A stretch of DNA of 64,000 nt from Streptomyces clavifer (GTDB lineage Bacteria > Actinomycetota > Actinomycetes > Streptomycetales > Streptomycetaceae), in assembly GCA_014651175.1 (NCBI GenBank), contig BMWJ01000005.1:518714-582713 (forward strand), read 5' to 3'. Every line of letters begins with the position of its first letter. Within the stretch, counting starts at the first letter, position 1. The notes beneath the pieces are model-generated. The model saw only the letters and a program-made list of their open reading frames with translations. It searched no databases and was not told the DNA's origin. Position numbers and translations under genes: made by a program. Positions 15,447 to 23,703 of this stretch are shown piece by piece.

Positions 15447-17216
15447 TCAGTTGGCGTCGACCAGGCCGTGCGCGGGCACGGTCACGGTACGCGCGCCGGG
15501 CTTGCCGCCCAGGACGACCTTGCGCAGTGCGCTGTTGTTGGTCAGGTCGGTCTCCTTGAGCCGCTTCTCCGGGTTGGCGAGCACCTGGATGTAGTAGGTG
15601 CCGTTCGCCAGACCGGTGATGTCGAACGACTGGCCGGGGAGGTCCTGGGTGTACGTGTCACCGGAGCCGACGTCGAGCACCTCCCGCACCGAGATCGAGT
15701 TCTCCTGGCCGCACGCCGTGGACAGGTCGGTGTTGTACGGGTGCCAGTTGGCGTTCTTCACCGTGTAGTCGACCGCGTCGGTGTTGGCCAGGCAGAAGGC
15801 CTCCTTGCCGCTGCGCACGGTCTCCTTCTGGTCCGCCTTCAGGAGCCGGTAGCTCGCGAAGTCCGTGAAGTGCCAGTGCTCGTGACCCGGGCGGGGGTCC
15901 CACTCCATCGTGCCGGTCGGTGTGTAGCCGACCTGCTTCCCCGAGGCGTCGTAGAAGTACTGGTAGGCGTCCATCAGCTCCTTGCCTGGGGCGCGGAACC
16001 CGTCCACGACCAGCTGCGCCGGTCCCGCGTTCCACACGTTGGCACTGAAGGCCAGGAAGTCCCTGCCCGGAGCGCTCCCGTCACCCTCGCTGATGGTGAT
16101 GCCGTAGGCGGGCAGCGAACGCAGATCGGGCTTGGGCACGTTCGGCACCGTGGCCTTGCCGGTCGGGCGCTTCGCCTGGGGCTGCACCGCGGGGGCCTGC
16201 CGCGAACCGTCGGTGCTTCCCCGGCCGTCACGGCCCTGCGGGGCCCGGAGGGCCTCCCGCTTGAGCGCCCAGGGCAGGGCCGCGGGCGCGGGTGCGTACG
16301 GACCGTGGCCCACGTTGTACGCGGGGCCCGCGCCGTTGGTCGCCGACGCGGGCGCGGGCGAGCGCGGCACGATGTGGCCGGCGTGCCCGGCCTGCTGCCC
16401 GGCCTGCTGCTCGGCCGGGTGGCCGGCCGTGTGCCCGCCGGTGTGGCCGGTTCCGTGTCCGGCCGTGTGGGAGCCGTGGGCGGACCTGCCGACGGCACCC
16501 GCGCCCGACTCCCCGTCGCCGCGCTCGCGCACGGTCACCTTCACCGTCTGCGGCTTGTCGGCGATCTCGAAGAGGTCGCGGTAGCGCTTGGTCACGGACA
16601 CCTTCGCGGTGTACTTGCCGACGCCGAGGGCGACCGGCGCGGAGTAGTAGCCCGCGTACGTGTTGGACGCCCAGCCCTTCTCGACGCCCCAGACCGAGCC
16701 GAGCGTGAACGGGTTCACGGGGCAGCTCTCGGGGTACTTCGACGTGGCGGGCGCGTCGGGGCGGATCCGGCCCGACGCGTTGTTCGGGCAGAACGACTCC
16801 GTGCGGTTGATGACGGTCTTGCCGGCCGCGTCCGTGACCGTGATCTTCATGAACCCCGGCAGCCCGGAGAAGTCCTTCACCGTGCCCTTGGGAAGCGTCC
16901 TGGTGATGGTCTTCGTCCCCCGGCGGATCACCTGGGTGGCGACGACGGGGTCCTTGTAGGACTTCCGGGTCACCCGCAGTTCGAACGGGGAGCCCCCCGC
17001 GGTGAGGTACGTGCCCAGATCCAGGTAGACGCCGGGGTCGTCCTTCCAGGAGTCGAGCGTCACCGACTCCGAGGCGGCGATCAGGCCGAGCCGCGGCGTG
17101 GGCGCCGCCATCTTGCCGTCGGGTGCTGCGGCGGCGACACCGGCGATCACGGCGATCGCCGCTCCGGCGGCGACCGCCGGACGCCACAGGCGGCTGCGGG
17201 GGGTTGTCGTGGTCAT
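15447..17216 (-). CDS. Secreted lysyl-oxidase-like (PF01186) protein with His-rich linker
   Basis: A 589-residue exported protein. A signal peptide (residues 1-31, WRPAVAAGAAIAVIAGVAAAA) precedes an immunoglobulin-like N-terminal region with two Cys pairs. A low-complexity linker follows at about 275-310, in which His recurs every two to five residues among Gly, Thr and Ala (for example HTAGHGTGHTGGHTAGH). The C-terminal third is the lysyl-oxidase fold: LPAYGITI, FSANVWNAGPAQLVVDGFR, and the copper-binding GHEHWHFTDFASYRL, ending in a CARDB-like stretch (KRLKETDLTNNSALRKVVL). Animal lysyl oxidases are copper/quinone amine oxidases; whether bacterial homologues share the quinone cofactor is not visible. 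GAGGAACG precedes the ATG at 17216. A strong terminator follows. Confidence 0.85.
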   Translation of the reverse strand: MTTTTPRSRLWRPAVAAGAAIAVIAGVAAAAPDGKMAAPTPRLGLIAASESVTLDSWKDDPGVYLDLGTYLTAGGSPFELRVTRKSYKDPVVATQVIRRGTKTITRTLPKGTVKDFSGLPGFMKITVTDAAGKTVINRTESFCPNNASGRIRPDAPATSKYPESCPVNPFTLGSVWGVEKGWASNTYAGYYSAPVALGVGKYTAKVSVTKRYRDLFEIADKPQTVKVTVRERGDGESGAGAVGRSAHGSHTAGHGTGHTGGHTAGHPAEQQAGQQAGHAGHIVPRSPAPASATNGAGPAYNVGHGPYAPAPAALPWALKREALRAPQGRDGRGSTDGSRQAPAVQPQAKRPTGKATVPNVPKPDLRSLPAYGITISEGDGSAPGRDFLAFSANVWNAGPAQLVVDGFRAPGKELMDAYQYFYDASGKQVGYTPTGTMEWDPRPGHEHWHFTDFASYRLLKADQKETVRSGKEAFCLANTDAVDYTVKNANWHPYNTDLSTACGQENSISVREVLDVGSGDTYTQDLPGQSFDITGLANGTYYIQVLANPEKRLKETDLTNNSALRKVVLGGKPGARTVTVPAHGLVDAN

Positions 17217-17655
17217 CGTTCCTCGATTTCCGAATGCCCGGGCGGGCGGCGGAGGAGCTTTGCCAGTGAGATACGAGGAAGCGCCCCGCAGGTTGTCCGC
17301 AGACCCCTGAGTCACGAATCGTTGGCTGAAAACCGGTCGTACGGTGTGGAATGAGACGTTGTCGTGTTGTTTCCGCACCAGGCGGGATGCGGTTGTGCTA
17401 GCCGAAGGAACGCCGTGACCGTGAACGGGCGGGATCCGGGCGTAGCGAGGTGCGAAGCGGGCAGTGATCCCCTGTCCGCGGCAACCGGAATATGGGACTA
17501 CCAGTGAGGAACGCGTTGCTGGATCGGGCACGAACGGGCGCAGGACGAGTCGCGGATACGCTGGTCCAACACCTGTTCCTGCTTGTAAAACCTATGCGTG
17601 GGCCCGAACGGACGTCGGGCCATGGCAGATCCGCACCTAGTACTGGGATGGCGTC
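17217..17655. other. Intergenic region between divergent lox-like and DeoR-type genes
   Basis: About 440 bases without a supported gene. It must hold the promoter of the minus-strand secreted protein and that of the polyol operon. Frames crossing it have poor codon bias. The only structured element I find is the inverted repeat at 17601-17621. Confidence 0.6.
17601..17621. promoter_or_regulatory. Inverted repeat upstream of the DeoR-type regulator
   Basis: GGCCCGA and TCGGGCC flank 7 bases, 35 bp before the start of the regulator gene. It could be the operator through which the DeoR protein controls itself, or a leader hairpin. No second copy was found before the binding-protein gene. Confidence 0.35.
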
Positions 17656-18417
17656 GTGGGCACCGAGGAACGCCGACGGGGAATACTCGAAACGGCTCGA
17701 CGTGACGGTTCGGTCGATGTGAACCGGCTGGCCGAACGGTTCCAGGTGGCCAAGGAGACCATCAGGCGCGATCTGCACATCCTTGAGGAACACGGTCTGG
17801 TCCGACGTACGCACGGCGGTGCGTACCCGGTGGAGAGCGCGGGCTTCGAGACGACCCTGGCGATGCGGACCACCCACCACGTACCGCAGAAGTCGCGGAT
17901 CGCGGCGGCGGCCGCCGATCTGCTCGGTGACGCCGAAACGGTCTTCATCGACGAGGGATTCACCCCCCAGCTCATCGCCGAGGCCCTGCCCCGCGACCGG
18001 CCGCTGACCGTGGTCACCGCCTCCCTGGCCGTCGCGACGGTCCTCGCCGACGCCGAGAAGATCGCCGTTCTCCTGCTCGGGGGACGCGTCCGGAGCAGCA
18101 CCATGGCCACCGTCGACCACTGGGCCACCCGCATGCTCGCCGACTTCGTCATCGACCTGGCGTACGTCGGCGCGAACGGCATCTCCCGCCAGTACGGACT
18201 CACCACACCGGACCCGACCGTGGGCGAGGTGAAGGCGCAGGCCATGCGCAGCTCCCGCCGCCGCGTCTTCGCGGGCGTCCACACGAAGTTCGGAGCGGTG
18301 AGCTTCTGCCGCTTCGCGGGTGTCGGCGACTTCGAGGCCGTGGTGACCGATACCGGGCTCCCCTCGGCCGAGGCGCAGCGCTACTCGCTCCTCGGCCCGC
18401 ACGTGATCCGAGTCTGA
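17656..18417 (+). CDS. DeoR/GlpR-family transcriptional regulator
   Basis: A 253-residue repressor with the N-terminal DeoR winged helix (residues 5-58; VNRLAERFQVAKETIRRDL then HGLVRRTHGGA) and the sugar-phosphate-isomerase-like sensor domain (about 75-235, VFIDEGFTPQLIAEAL and VGANGISRQYGLTTPD). Such proteins respond to a phosphorylated sugar. It heads a polyol operon whose last gene is a PfkB kinase, so the kinase product is a plausible inducer (inference). The GTG at 17656 has a weak GGGATGG sequence upstream. A hairpin separates it from the transporter genes. Confidence 0.9.
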   Translation: MGTEERRRGILETARRDGSVDVNRLAERFQVAKETIRRDLHILEEHGLVRRTHGGAYPVESAGFETTLAMRTTHHVPQKSRIAAAAADLLGDAETVFIDEGFTPQLIAEALPRDRPLTVVTASLAVATVLADAEKIAVLLLGGRVRSSTMATVDHWATRMLADFVIDLAYVGANGISRQYGLTTPDPTVGEVKAQAMRSSRRRVFAGVHTKFGAVSFCRFAGVGDFEAVVTDTGLPSAEAQRYSLLGPHVIRV

Positions 18418-18435
18418 GACACCTGCACGTCCCGG

Positions 18436-18463
18436 GCCCTGCCTCTCCCGGAGGCCGCAGGGC
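18436..18463 (+). terminator. Intercistronic hairpin between regulator and transporter genes
   Basis: GCCCTGC and GCAGGGC arms, with an inner CCTC/GAGG pairing, lie between the DeoR stop and the binding-protein start. Because the genes point the same way, it may act as a partial terminator or as an mRNA 3'-end stabiliser rather than a full stop. Confidence 0.45.
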
Positions 18464-18535
18464 AGCACCACCATGCCCGGAACCGGAGCCCCCGGCCGGT
18501 GCAGCACGAGCCGCTACGACCCATCAGGAGAACCT

Positions 18536-19894
18536 ATGCCCCACCAGCAACGACGCTGTGGGATCCGCCTGCGGGCGGTCGCGGGCACTGCAGCGCTGAC
18601 ACTCCTCACCGCGGGGTGCGCCGGAGCAGGCGGCACCTCCTTCGGAGGAGGTGACGCACTGAACGTCCTCATGGTGAACAACCCGCAGATGGTCGAGCTG
18701 CAGAAGCTGACCGCGGAGCACTTCACGGAGGAGACCGGCATCAAGGTCAACTTCACCGTGCTGCCGGAGAACGACGTCCGCGACAAGATCAGCCAGGACT
18801 TCTCCAACCAGGCGGGTCAGTACGACGTCGGCACCATCAGCAACTTCGAGGTGCCGTTCTTCGCGAAGAACGACTGGCTGCACCCCCTCGACACGTACGC
18901 CGCCGAGGACACCGCCTTCGACCAGGACGACATCCTCAAGCCCCTGCGGGACTCGCTCACCGCCGAGGGCAAGCTCTACGCCGAACCCTTCTACGGCGAG
19001 TCGTCCTTCCTCATGTACCGCAAGGACGTCTTCGAGGAGAAGGGCATGAAGATGCCCGCGCGCCCCACCTGGGAGCAGGTGGCCGGACTCGCGGCGCAGG
19101 CGGACGGCGCCGAGCGCGGCATGAAGGGCATCTGCCTGCGCGGTCTCCCCGGCTGGGGCGAGGTCATCGCACCCCTGACCACGGTCGTCAACACCATGGG
19201 CGGCACCTGGTTCACCGAGGACTGGGAACCGCGCCTCACCTCACCGGAGTTCAAGAAGGCAACCCGCTTCTACGTGGACCTCGTACGCGAGCACGGAGAG
19301 CGCGGAGCCTCCCAGTCCGGGTACGCCGAGTGCCTCAACAACATGACGCAGGGCAAGACCGCCATGTGGTACGACGCCACGGCGGGCGCCGGATCGCTGG
19401 AGGCGGCCGGCTCCCCGGTGAAGGGGAAGATCGGATACGTACCCGCACCGGTCGAGAAGACCAAGAGCTCGGGCTGGCTCTACACCTGGGCCTGGGGCAT
19501 CCAGAAGGCCTCCAAGAAGGCCGACAACGCGTGGAAGTTCGTCTCCTGGGCGTCCAGCAAGGAGTACGAGTCGCTCGTCGGCGAGACCAGCGGCTGGGCC
19601 AACGTGCCCGCCGGCAAGCGGGCCTCCACGTACGACAACCCCGAATACCTCGAGGCGGCCGGGGCGTTCGCGGACGTCACCGAGCAGGCCATCGCCGGCG
19701 CCGACCCGCTGAACCCGGGCACCCAGCCGCGCCCGACAGCCGGCATCCAGTTCGTGGGCATCCCCGAGTTCACCGACCTCGGCACCAAGGTCGCGCAGGA
19801 GATCAGCGCAGCCATCGCCGGCCGCCAGTCCGTAGACAAGGCCCTGGCCGCCTCCCAGAAGCTGGCCGAGCAGGTCGCCAAGGAGTACCGATGA
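18536..19894 (+). CDS. ABC transporter sugar/polyol-binding lipoprotein
   Basis: A 452-residue extracellular binding protein of the MalE/sorbitol-mannitol type. A lipoprotein signal ends in the lipobox LLTAGC, so it should be anchored to the membrane through Cys. The mature part follows the usual two-lobe pattern (FTEETGIKVNFTVLPENDV, FYGESSFLMYRKDVFEEKG, TAMWYDATAGAGSLEAAG, WAWGIQKASKKADNAWKFVSW). ATG at 18536 is preceded by CAGGAG. The stop overlaps the first permease by 4 bases. Neighbouring dehydrogenase and kinase genes point to a sugar alcohol as the ligand. Confidence 0.92.
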   Translation: MPHQQRRCGIRLRAVAGTAALTLLTAGCAGAGGTSFGGGDALNVLMVNNPQMVELQKLTAEHFTEETGIKVNFTVLPENDVRDKISQDFSNQAGQYDVGTISNFEVPFFAKNDWLHPLDTYAAEDTAFDQDDILKPLRDSLTAEGKLYAEPFYGESSFLMYRKDVFEEKGMKMPARPTWEQVAGLAAQADGAERGMKGICLRGLPGWGEVIAPLTTVVNTMGGTWFTEDWEPRLTSPEFKKATRFYVDLVREHGERGASQSGYAECLNNMTQGKTAMWYDATAGAGSLEAAGSPVKGKIGYVPAPVEKTKSSGWLYTWAWGIQKASKKADNAWKFVSWASSKEYESLVGETSGWANVPAGKRASTYDNPEYLEAAGAFADVTEQAIAGADPLNPGTQPRPTAGIQFVGIPEFTDLGTKVAQEISAAIAGRQSVDKALAASQKLAEQVAKEYR

Positions 19895-20853
19895 CCACAG
19901 CAGTCAGCACCTCACCCGTGTCCCCACCGAAGCCACCGGCACCCGCGCCCCGCAAGAACGGCCCACGGGCCTGGGCCACCAGGGCGCCGCTCCTGCCCGC
20001 ACTGGTCTTCCTGATCGTCGTCACCCAGCTGCCGTTCGTGGCGACCCTGGTGATCTCCCTCTTCGACTGGAACTCCCTCAACCCCGACAAGCGCAGCTTC
20101 AACGGGCTGGAGAACTACGCCTCCGTCTTCACCGACGCGGCGCTGCGCGACTCGGTCCTCACCACGATCCTGCTCACCGCGAGCGTCGTCATCGCCACCG
20201 TGGTCATCGGGCTGGCCCTCGCCCTGCTGCTCGACCGCACGTTCTTCGGCCGCGGCATGGTCCGTACGCTGCTCATCACGCCGTTCCTGCTCGTCCCCGT
20301 CTCCGCCGCCCTGTTGTGGAAGCACGCGCTGTACAACCCCGAGTACGGGCTCCTCAACGGCACGCTCAGCTGGATCGGCGAGCTCTTCGGCGACACCTCG
20401 CCGGCCCAGCCGGACTGGATCGCGGACATGCCCCTGCTCGCGGTCGTGACCGCCCTGGTCTGGCAGTGGACGCCCTTCATGATGCTGATCCTGCTCGCCG
20501 GACTGCAGAGCCGGCCCGCCGAAGTGGTGGAGGCCGCGCGGCTCGACGGCGCGAGCGCCTGGCAGACCTTCCGCTACCTGACCCTGCCGCACCTGCGCAG
20601 GTACCTCGAGCTCGGCGTCCTGCTCGGCGCCGTCTACATCGTGCAGAACTTCGACGCGGTGTTCACCATCACCGCCGGAGGCCTCGGCACCGCCAACCTC
20701 CCGTACACGATCTACCAGACCTTCTACCAAGCCCACGAATACGGACTGGCGTCCGCCGCGGGAGTCGTCGTCGTGATCGGCACGATCATCATCGCCACCT
20801 TCGCGCTCCGGACCGTCTGGTCCCTCTTCAGTGAGGAGGCGAACCGCGCATGA
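19891..20853 (+). CDS. ABC transporter permease, MalF/SmoF-like
   Basis: A 320-residue inner-membrane permease with six predicted helices after a Pro-rich cytosolic N-terminus. The EAA loop that contacts the ATPase is visible as VVEAARLDGASAWQTFRYLTLP. It resembles the first permease of sorbitol/mannitol importers. Start and stop codons overlap both neighbours by 4 bases, so translation is coupled through the operon. No ATPase gene is present; Streptomyces importers of this class use the shared ATPase MsiK. Confidence 0.92.
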   Translation: MTTAVSTSPVSPPKPPAPAPRKNGPRAWATRAPLLPALVFLIVVTQLPFVATLVISLFDWNSLNPDKRSFNGLENYASVFTDAALRDSVLTTILLTASVVIATVVIGLALALLLDRTFFGRGMVRTLLITPFLLVPVSAALLWKHALYNPEYGLLNGTLSWIGELFGDTSPAQPDWIADMPLLAVVTALVWQWTPFMMLILLAGLQSRPAEVVEAARLDGASAWQTFRYLTLPHLRRYLELGVLLGAVYIVQNFDAVFTITAGGLGTANLPYTIYQTFYQAHEYGLASAAGVVVVIGTIIIATFALRTVWSLFSEEANRA

Positions 20854-21725
20854 CCGCTGCCACCGTTCCCGCCACCGCGTCCGTTTCCCGCACCCTGCGA
20901 CGGGCCAAGCGCCGCTCCACCGCACTGGGCCTGCTGGCCTGGTCGGCAGGACTCGCCTTCTGCCTGCCCGCGCTGTGGATGCTCCTGACCTCCCTGCACG
21001 CGGAGTCGGACGCGGCGACCAACCCGCCCTCCCTCACCGCGCCCCTGACCCTCGACGGCTACCGCGCCTTCTTCGGCGCCGACACCGGCGTCACCCCGTG
21101 GCCGCCCCTGCTCAACTCCCTGGGCGCCTCGTTCTTCTCCACGGTCCTGGTGCTCCTGCTGGCACTCCCGGCGGCCTACGCGCTCTCCATCCGGCGCGTC
21201 CGCAAGTGGACCGACGTCATGTTCTTCTTCCTCTCCACGAAGATGCTGCCCGTCGTCGCCGGCCTCCTCCCCATCTACCTGTTCGCCAAGAACGCCGGGA
21301 TGCTGGACAACATCTGGCTCCTCGTCCTGCTCTACACCTCGATGAACCTGCCGATCGCCGTCTGGATGATGCAGTCCTTCCTCGCGGACGTCCCGGTCTC
21401 CGTCATCGAGGCCGCCCAGGTCGACGGTGCCCGCCTGCCGACCGTCCTGGCCCGTGTGGTCGCGCCGACGGCCGCCCCCGGAATCGCCGCCACCGCGCTG
21501 ATCTGCTTCATCTTCAGCTGGAACGAACTGCTCTTCGCACGGGTGCTCACCGGCGTCGTCGCCCAGACCGCCCCCGTCTTCCTCACCGGATTCGTCACCA
21601 GCCAGGGCCTCTTCCTCGCCCAGCTGTGCGCCGCGTCCGTCGTCGTGTCCCTGCCGGTGCTCGCCGCCGGTTACGCCGCCCAGGACAAGCTCGTCCAGGG
21701 CCTCTCTCTTGGAGCAGTGAAATAA
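20850..21725 (+). CDS. ABC transporter permease, MalG/SmoG-like
   Basis: A 291-residue second permease subunit with six hydrophobic segments and the EAA loop SVIEAAQVDGARLPTVLARVVAP. The segments FFFLSTKMLPVVAGLLPIYL and FSWNELLFARVLTG are typical of the sorbitol/mannitol permease group. It pairs with the preceding permease to form the membrane pore. Its TAA stop shares a base with the ATG of the dehydrogenase gene. Confidence 0.92.
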   Translation: MTAATVPATASVSRTLRRAKRRSTALGLLAWSAGLAFCLPALWMLLTSLHAESDAATNPPSLTAPLTLDGYRAFFGADTGVTPWPPLLNSLGASFFSTVLVLLLALPAAYALSIRRVRKWTDVMFFFLSTKMLPVVAGLLPIYLFAKNAGMLDNIWLLVLLYTSMNLPIAVWMMQSFLADVPVSVIEAAQVDGARLPTVLARVVAPTAAPGIAATALICFIFSWNELLFARVLTGVVAQTAPVFLTGFVTSQGLFLAQLCAASVVVSLPVLAAGYAAQDKLVQGLSLGAVK

Positions 21726-22714
21726 TGCGGGCAGCGATCATCGAAGCACCTGGCAAGGTTTCCGTCTCCACCGTCCCCGACCCCGCTCCGGGGCCCCGCG
21801 AGGTGGTCGTGGCCGTCGCCTCCGTCGGCCTGTGCGGAACCGACCTGCACATCCTGCAGGGAGAGTTCGCCCCCACCCTGCCCATCGTCCCGGGCCACGA
21901 ATTCGCCGGGGAGATCGTCGGCATCGGGCGGGAGGTCACGGAGCTGGCCATCGGCGACCGGGTCGCCGTCGATCCCTCCCTGCACTGCCACGAGTGCCGC
22001 TACTGCCGCATCGGACGAGGCAACCTCTGCGAGCGGTGGGCCGCCATCGGCGTCACCGAGCCGGGCGGTGCCGCCGAGTACGCGGTGGCACCCGTGGCCA
22101 ACTGCGTCCGACTGCCCGAGCACATCGACGTGAAGGACGCGGCGCTCATCGAGCCGCTGTCCTGCGCGGTCCGGGGATACGACGTCCTGAACAGCACCCT
22201 GGGCGCCGAGGTGCTGATCTACGGCTCCGGCACCATGGGCCTGATGATGCTGGAACTCGCCAAGCGCACGGGCGCCGCCGGCGTCGACATCCTGGACGTC
22301 AACCCCGACCGCCTCGCCACGGCGGCCCTCCTCGGCTGCTCCCGGTCCGCGGCCGGGGCCGACGAGCTCGACCGGCCAGGCGGCTGGGACGTCGTCATCG
22401 ACGCGACCGGCAACGCCGGCGCCATCCAGGACGGCCTGGGGCGCGTCGCGAAGGGAGGCACCTTCCTCCAGTTCGGAGTGGCCGACTACGCGACCAGGGC
22501 GGTCATCGAGCCGTACCGCATCTACAACCACGAGATCACCATCACCGGTTCGATGGCGGTCCTGCACAGCTACGAACGCGCCGCCGCGCTCTTCGCCTCC
22601 GGAGTGCTCGACCCGTCCGTCTTCATCAGCGACCGGCTGCCCCTGGAGCAGTACCCGCAGGCCATCGACCGCTTCAAGGCGGGCATCGGCCGCAAGATCG
22701 TGGTGCAGCCGTGA
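21725..22714 (+). CDS. Zinc-dependent polyol dehydrogenase (MDR family)
   Basis: A 329-residue medium-chain dehydrogenase. Catalytic-zinc ligands Cys37 and His58-Glu59 (PGHEFAGEIVG) and the four structural-zinc cysteines 88, 91, 94 and 102 (CHECRYCRIGRGNLC) are present, followed by the NAD-binding IYGSGTMGLMMLELAKR. The resemblance is to sorbitol, arabinitol and xylitol dehydrogenases, which oxidise a sugar alcohol to a ketose. Being sandwiched between polyol-type permeases and a sugar kinase supports that role; the exact polyol is undetermined. TAATG overlap with the permease and GTGA overlap with the kinase show tight coupling. Confidence 0.9.
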   Translation: MRAAIIEAPGKVSVSTVPDPAPGPREVVVAVASVGLCGTDLHILQGEFAPTLPIVPGHEFAGEIVGIGREVTELAIGDRVAVDPSLHCHECRYCRIGRGNLCERWAAIGVTEPGGAAEYAVAPVANCVRLPEHIDVKDAALIEPLSCAVRGYDVLNSTLGAEVLIYGSGTMGLMMLELAKRTGAAGVDILDVNPDRLATAALLGCSRSAAGADELDRPGGWDVVIDATGNAGAIQDGLGRVAKGGTFLQFGVADYATRAVIEPYRIYNHEITITGSMAVLHSYERAAALFASGVLDPSVFISDRLPLEQYPQAIDRFKAGIGRKIVVQP

Positions 22715-23625
22715 CGGGTGGGCCCGGCCACGTCCTCGTCCTCGGTGAGGCGCTCATCGACCTCGTGCCGGTGGACGGGGACGGGAACGTGCGGGCCGCC
22801 CAGTTCGGTGGAGCCCCCGCCAACGTCGCGGTCGGGCTCGCCAGGCTCGGCTCACCCGTCGCCTTCGCCGGCGGGCTGGGCGGTGACGGCTTCGCCCGCA
22901 CCATCGAGGAGCGGATGCGGACGGCGGGGGTGGACCTCGCCCTCTGTGCCCGGTCCGCCCTGCCCACCGCCCTGGCCGTCGCCGACCCCGGCACCGACGG
23001 GACGGGATACCACTTCCACCTCGGGGACACGGCCACCTTCCGGCTGCCGGACCTCTCGGCCCAGGCCGGCCGCTTCGGCGCCGTCTACGTGGGCGGGCTC
23101 GCGGCGGTCGTGGAACCCGGGGCGGAGGCCGTACGGGCGACGGCCGAGGCGGCTGCCGCGCACTCCCTCCTCGTCGTGGACCCCAACGTCCGGGAGGACC
23201 GCACCCTGGACCCGGAACGGAGTCTGGCGCTGCTGCGCGAGCTGTGCGGCCTCGCCCATGTCGTCAAGGCCAGCGACGAGGACCTGGCGCGCCTGTGGCC
23301 GGGCGCGGATCCGGAGGACACCTGCGCGGACCTGGCGGCCGACGGCCGGCTCGTGGTCATGACCAGGGGAGCCAGGGGCAGCACGGCGTACACCCCCACC
23401 GCACCGCCGGTGTCGGTGGCGGCCACACCGGTCGAGGTGGTCAACACGATCGGCGCGGGGGACGCCTTCCTCGCGGGCATGCTGAACCGCCTGGGCGCGG
23501 GAGGTGCCTTCGCGGGCGCGACCGGAGTCCAGGAGGTGGAGGCGATGCTCGCCCACGCCTCCGACGTGGCCGCCTCCGTGTGCGCCCGGGCGGGCACCGA
23601 GCCCCGTGTCCCCACTCATGGCTGA
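22711..23625 (+). CDS. PfkB-family carbohydrate kinase (fructokinase-like)
   Basis: A 304-residue ribokinase-fold kinase. The N-terminal substrate region is GEALIDLVPVDGDGNVRAAQFGGAPANVAVGLARLG, and the ATP/catalytic motif NTIGAGDAFLAGML carries the base Asp. It would phosphorylate the ketose made by the preceding dehydrogenase, fructose being the commonest substrate in this group. It is the last gene of the operon: its GTG overlaps the dehydrogenase stop, and a strong palindromic terminator starts 18 bp after its stop. Confidence 0.9.
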   Translation: MTGGPGHVLVLGEALIDLVPVDGDGNVRAAQFGGAPANVAVGLARLGSPVAFAGGLGGDGFARTIEERMRTAGVDLALCARSALPTALAVADPGTDGTGYHFHLGDTATFRLPDLSAQAGRFGAVYVGGLAAVVEPGAEAVRATAEAAAAHSLLVVDPNVREDRTLDPERSLALLRELCGLAHVVKASDEDLARLWPGADPEDTCADLAADGRLVVMTRGARGSTAYTPTAPPVSVAATPVEVVNTIGAGDAFLAGMLNRLGAGGAFAGATGVQEVEAMLAHASDVAASVCARAGTEPRVPTHG

Positions 23626-23642
23626 GGAGCCCTCCCCGTGAA

Positions 23643-23676
23643 CCGCGCACCTCCGCACCGGTGCGGAGGTGCGCGG
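23643..23676. terminator. 34-bp perfect palindrome after the polyol operon
   Basis: Each 17-base arm (left arm CCGCGCACCTCCGCACC) is the exact reverse complement of the other with no spacer. RNA could fold into a stem of about 15 bp with a 4-base loop. It sits between the kinase stop and the next gene and is the best terminator candidate for the operon. Confidence 0.65.
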
Positions 23677-23703
23677 GGGCGCGGTGGTGCCCATCCTGAC
23701 TGT

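Noticed and set aside
23638-23703. Earlier GTG start for the SpoIIE phosphatase
   Set aside because: It would put the 34-bp terminator palindrome inside the coding sequence and adds 22 residues unlike the family.
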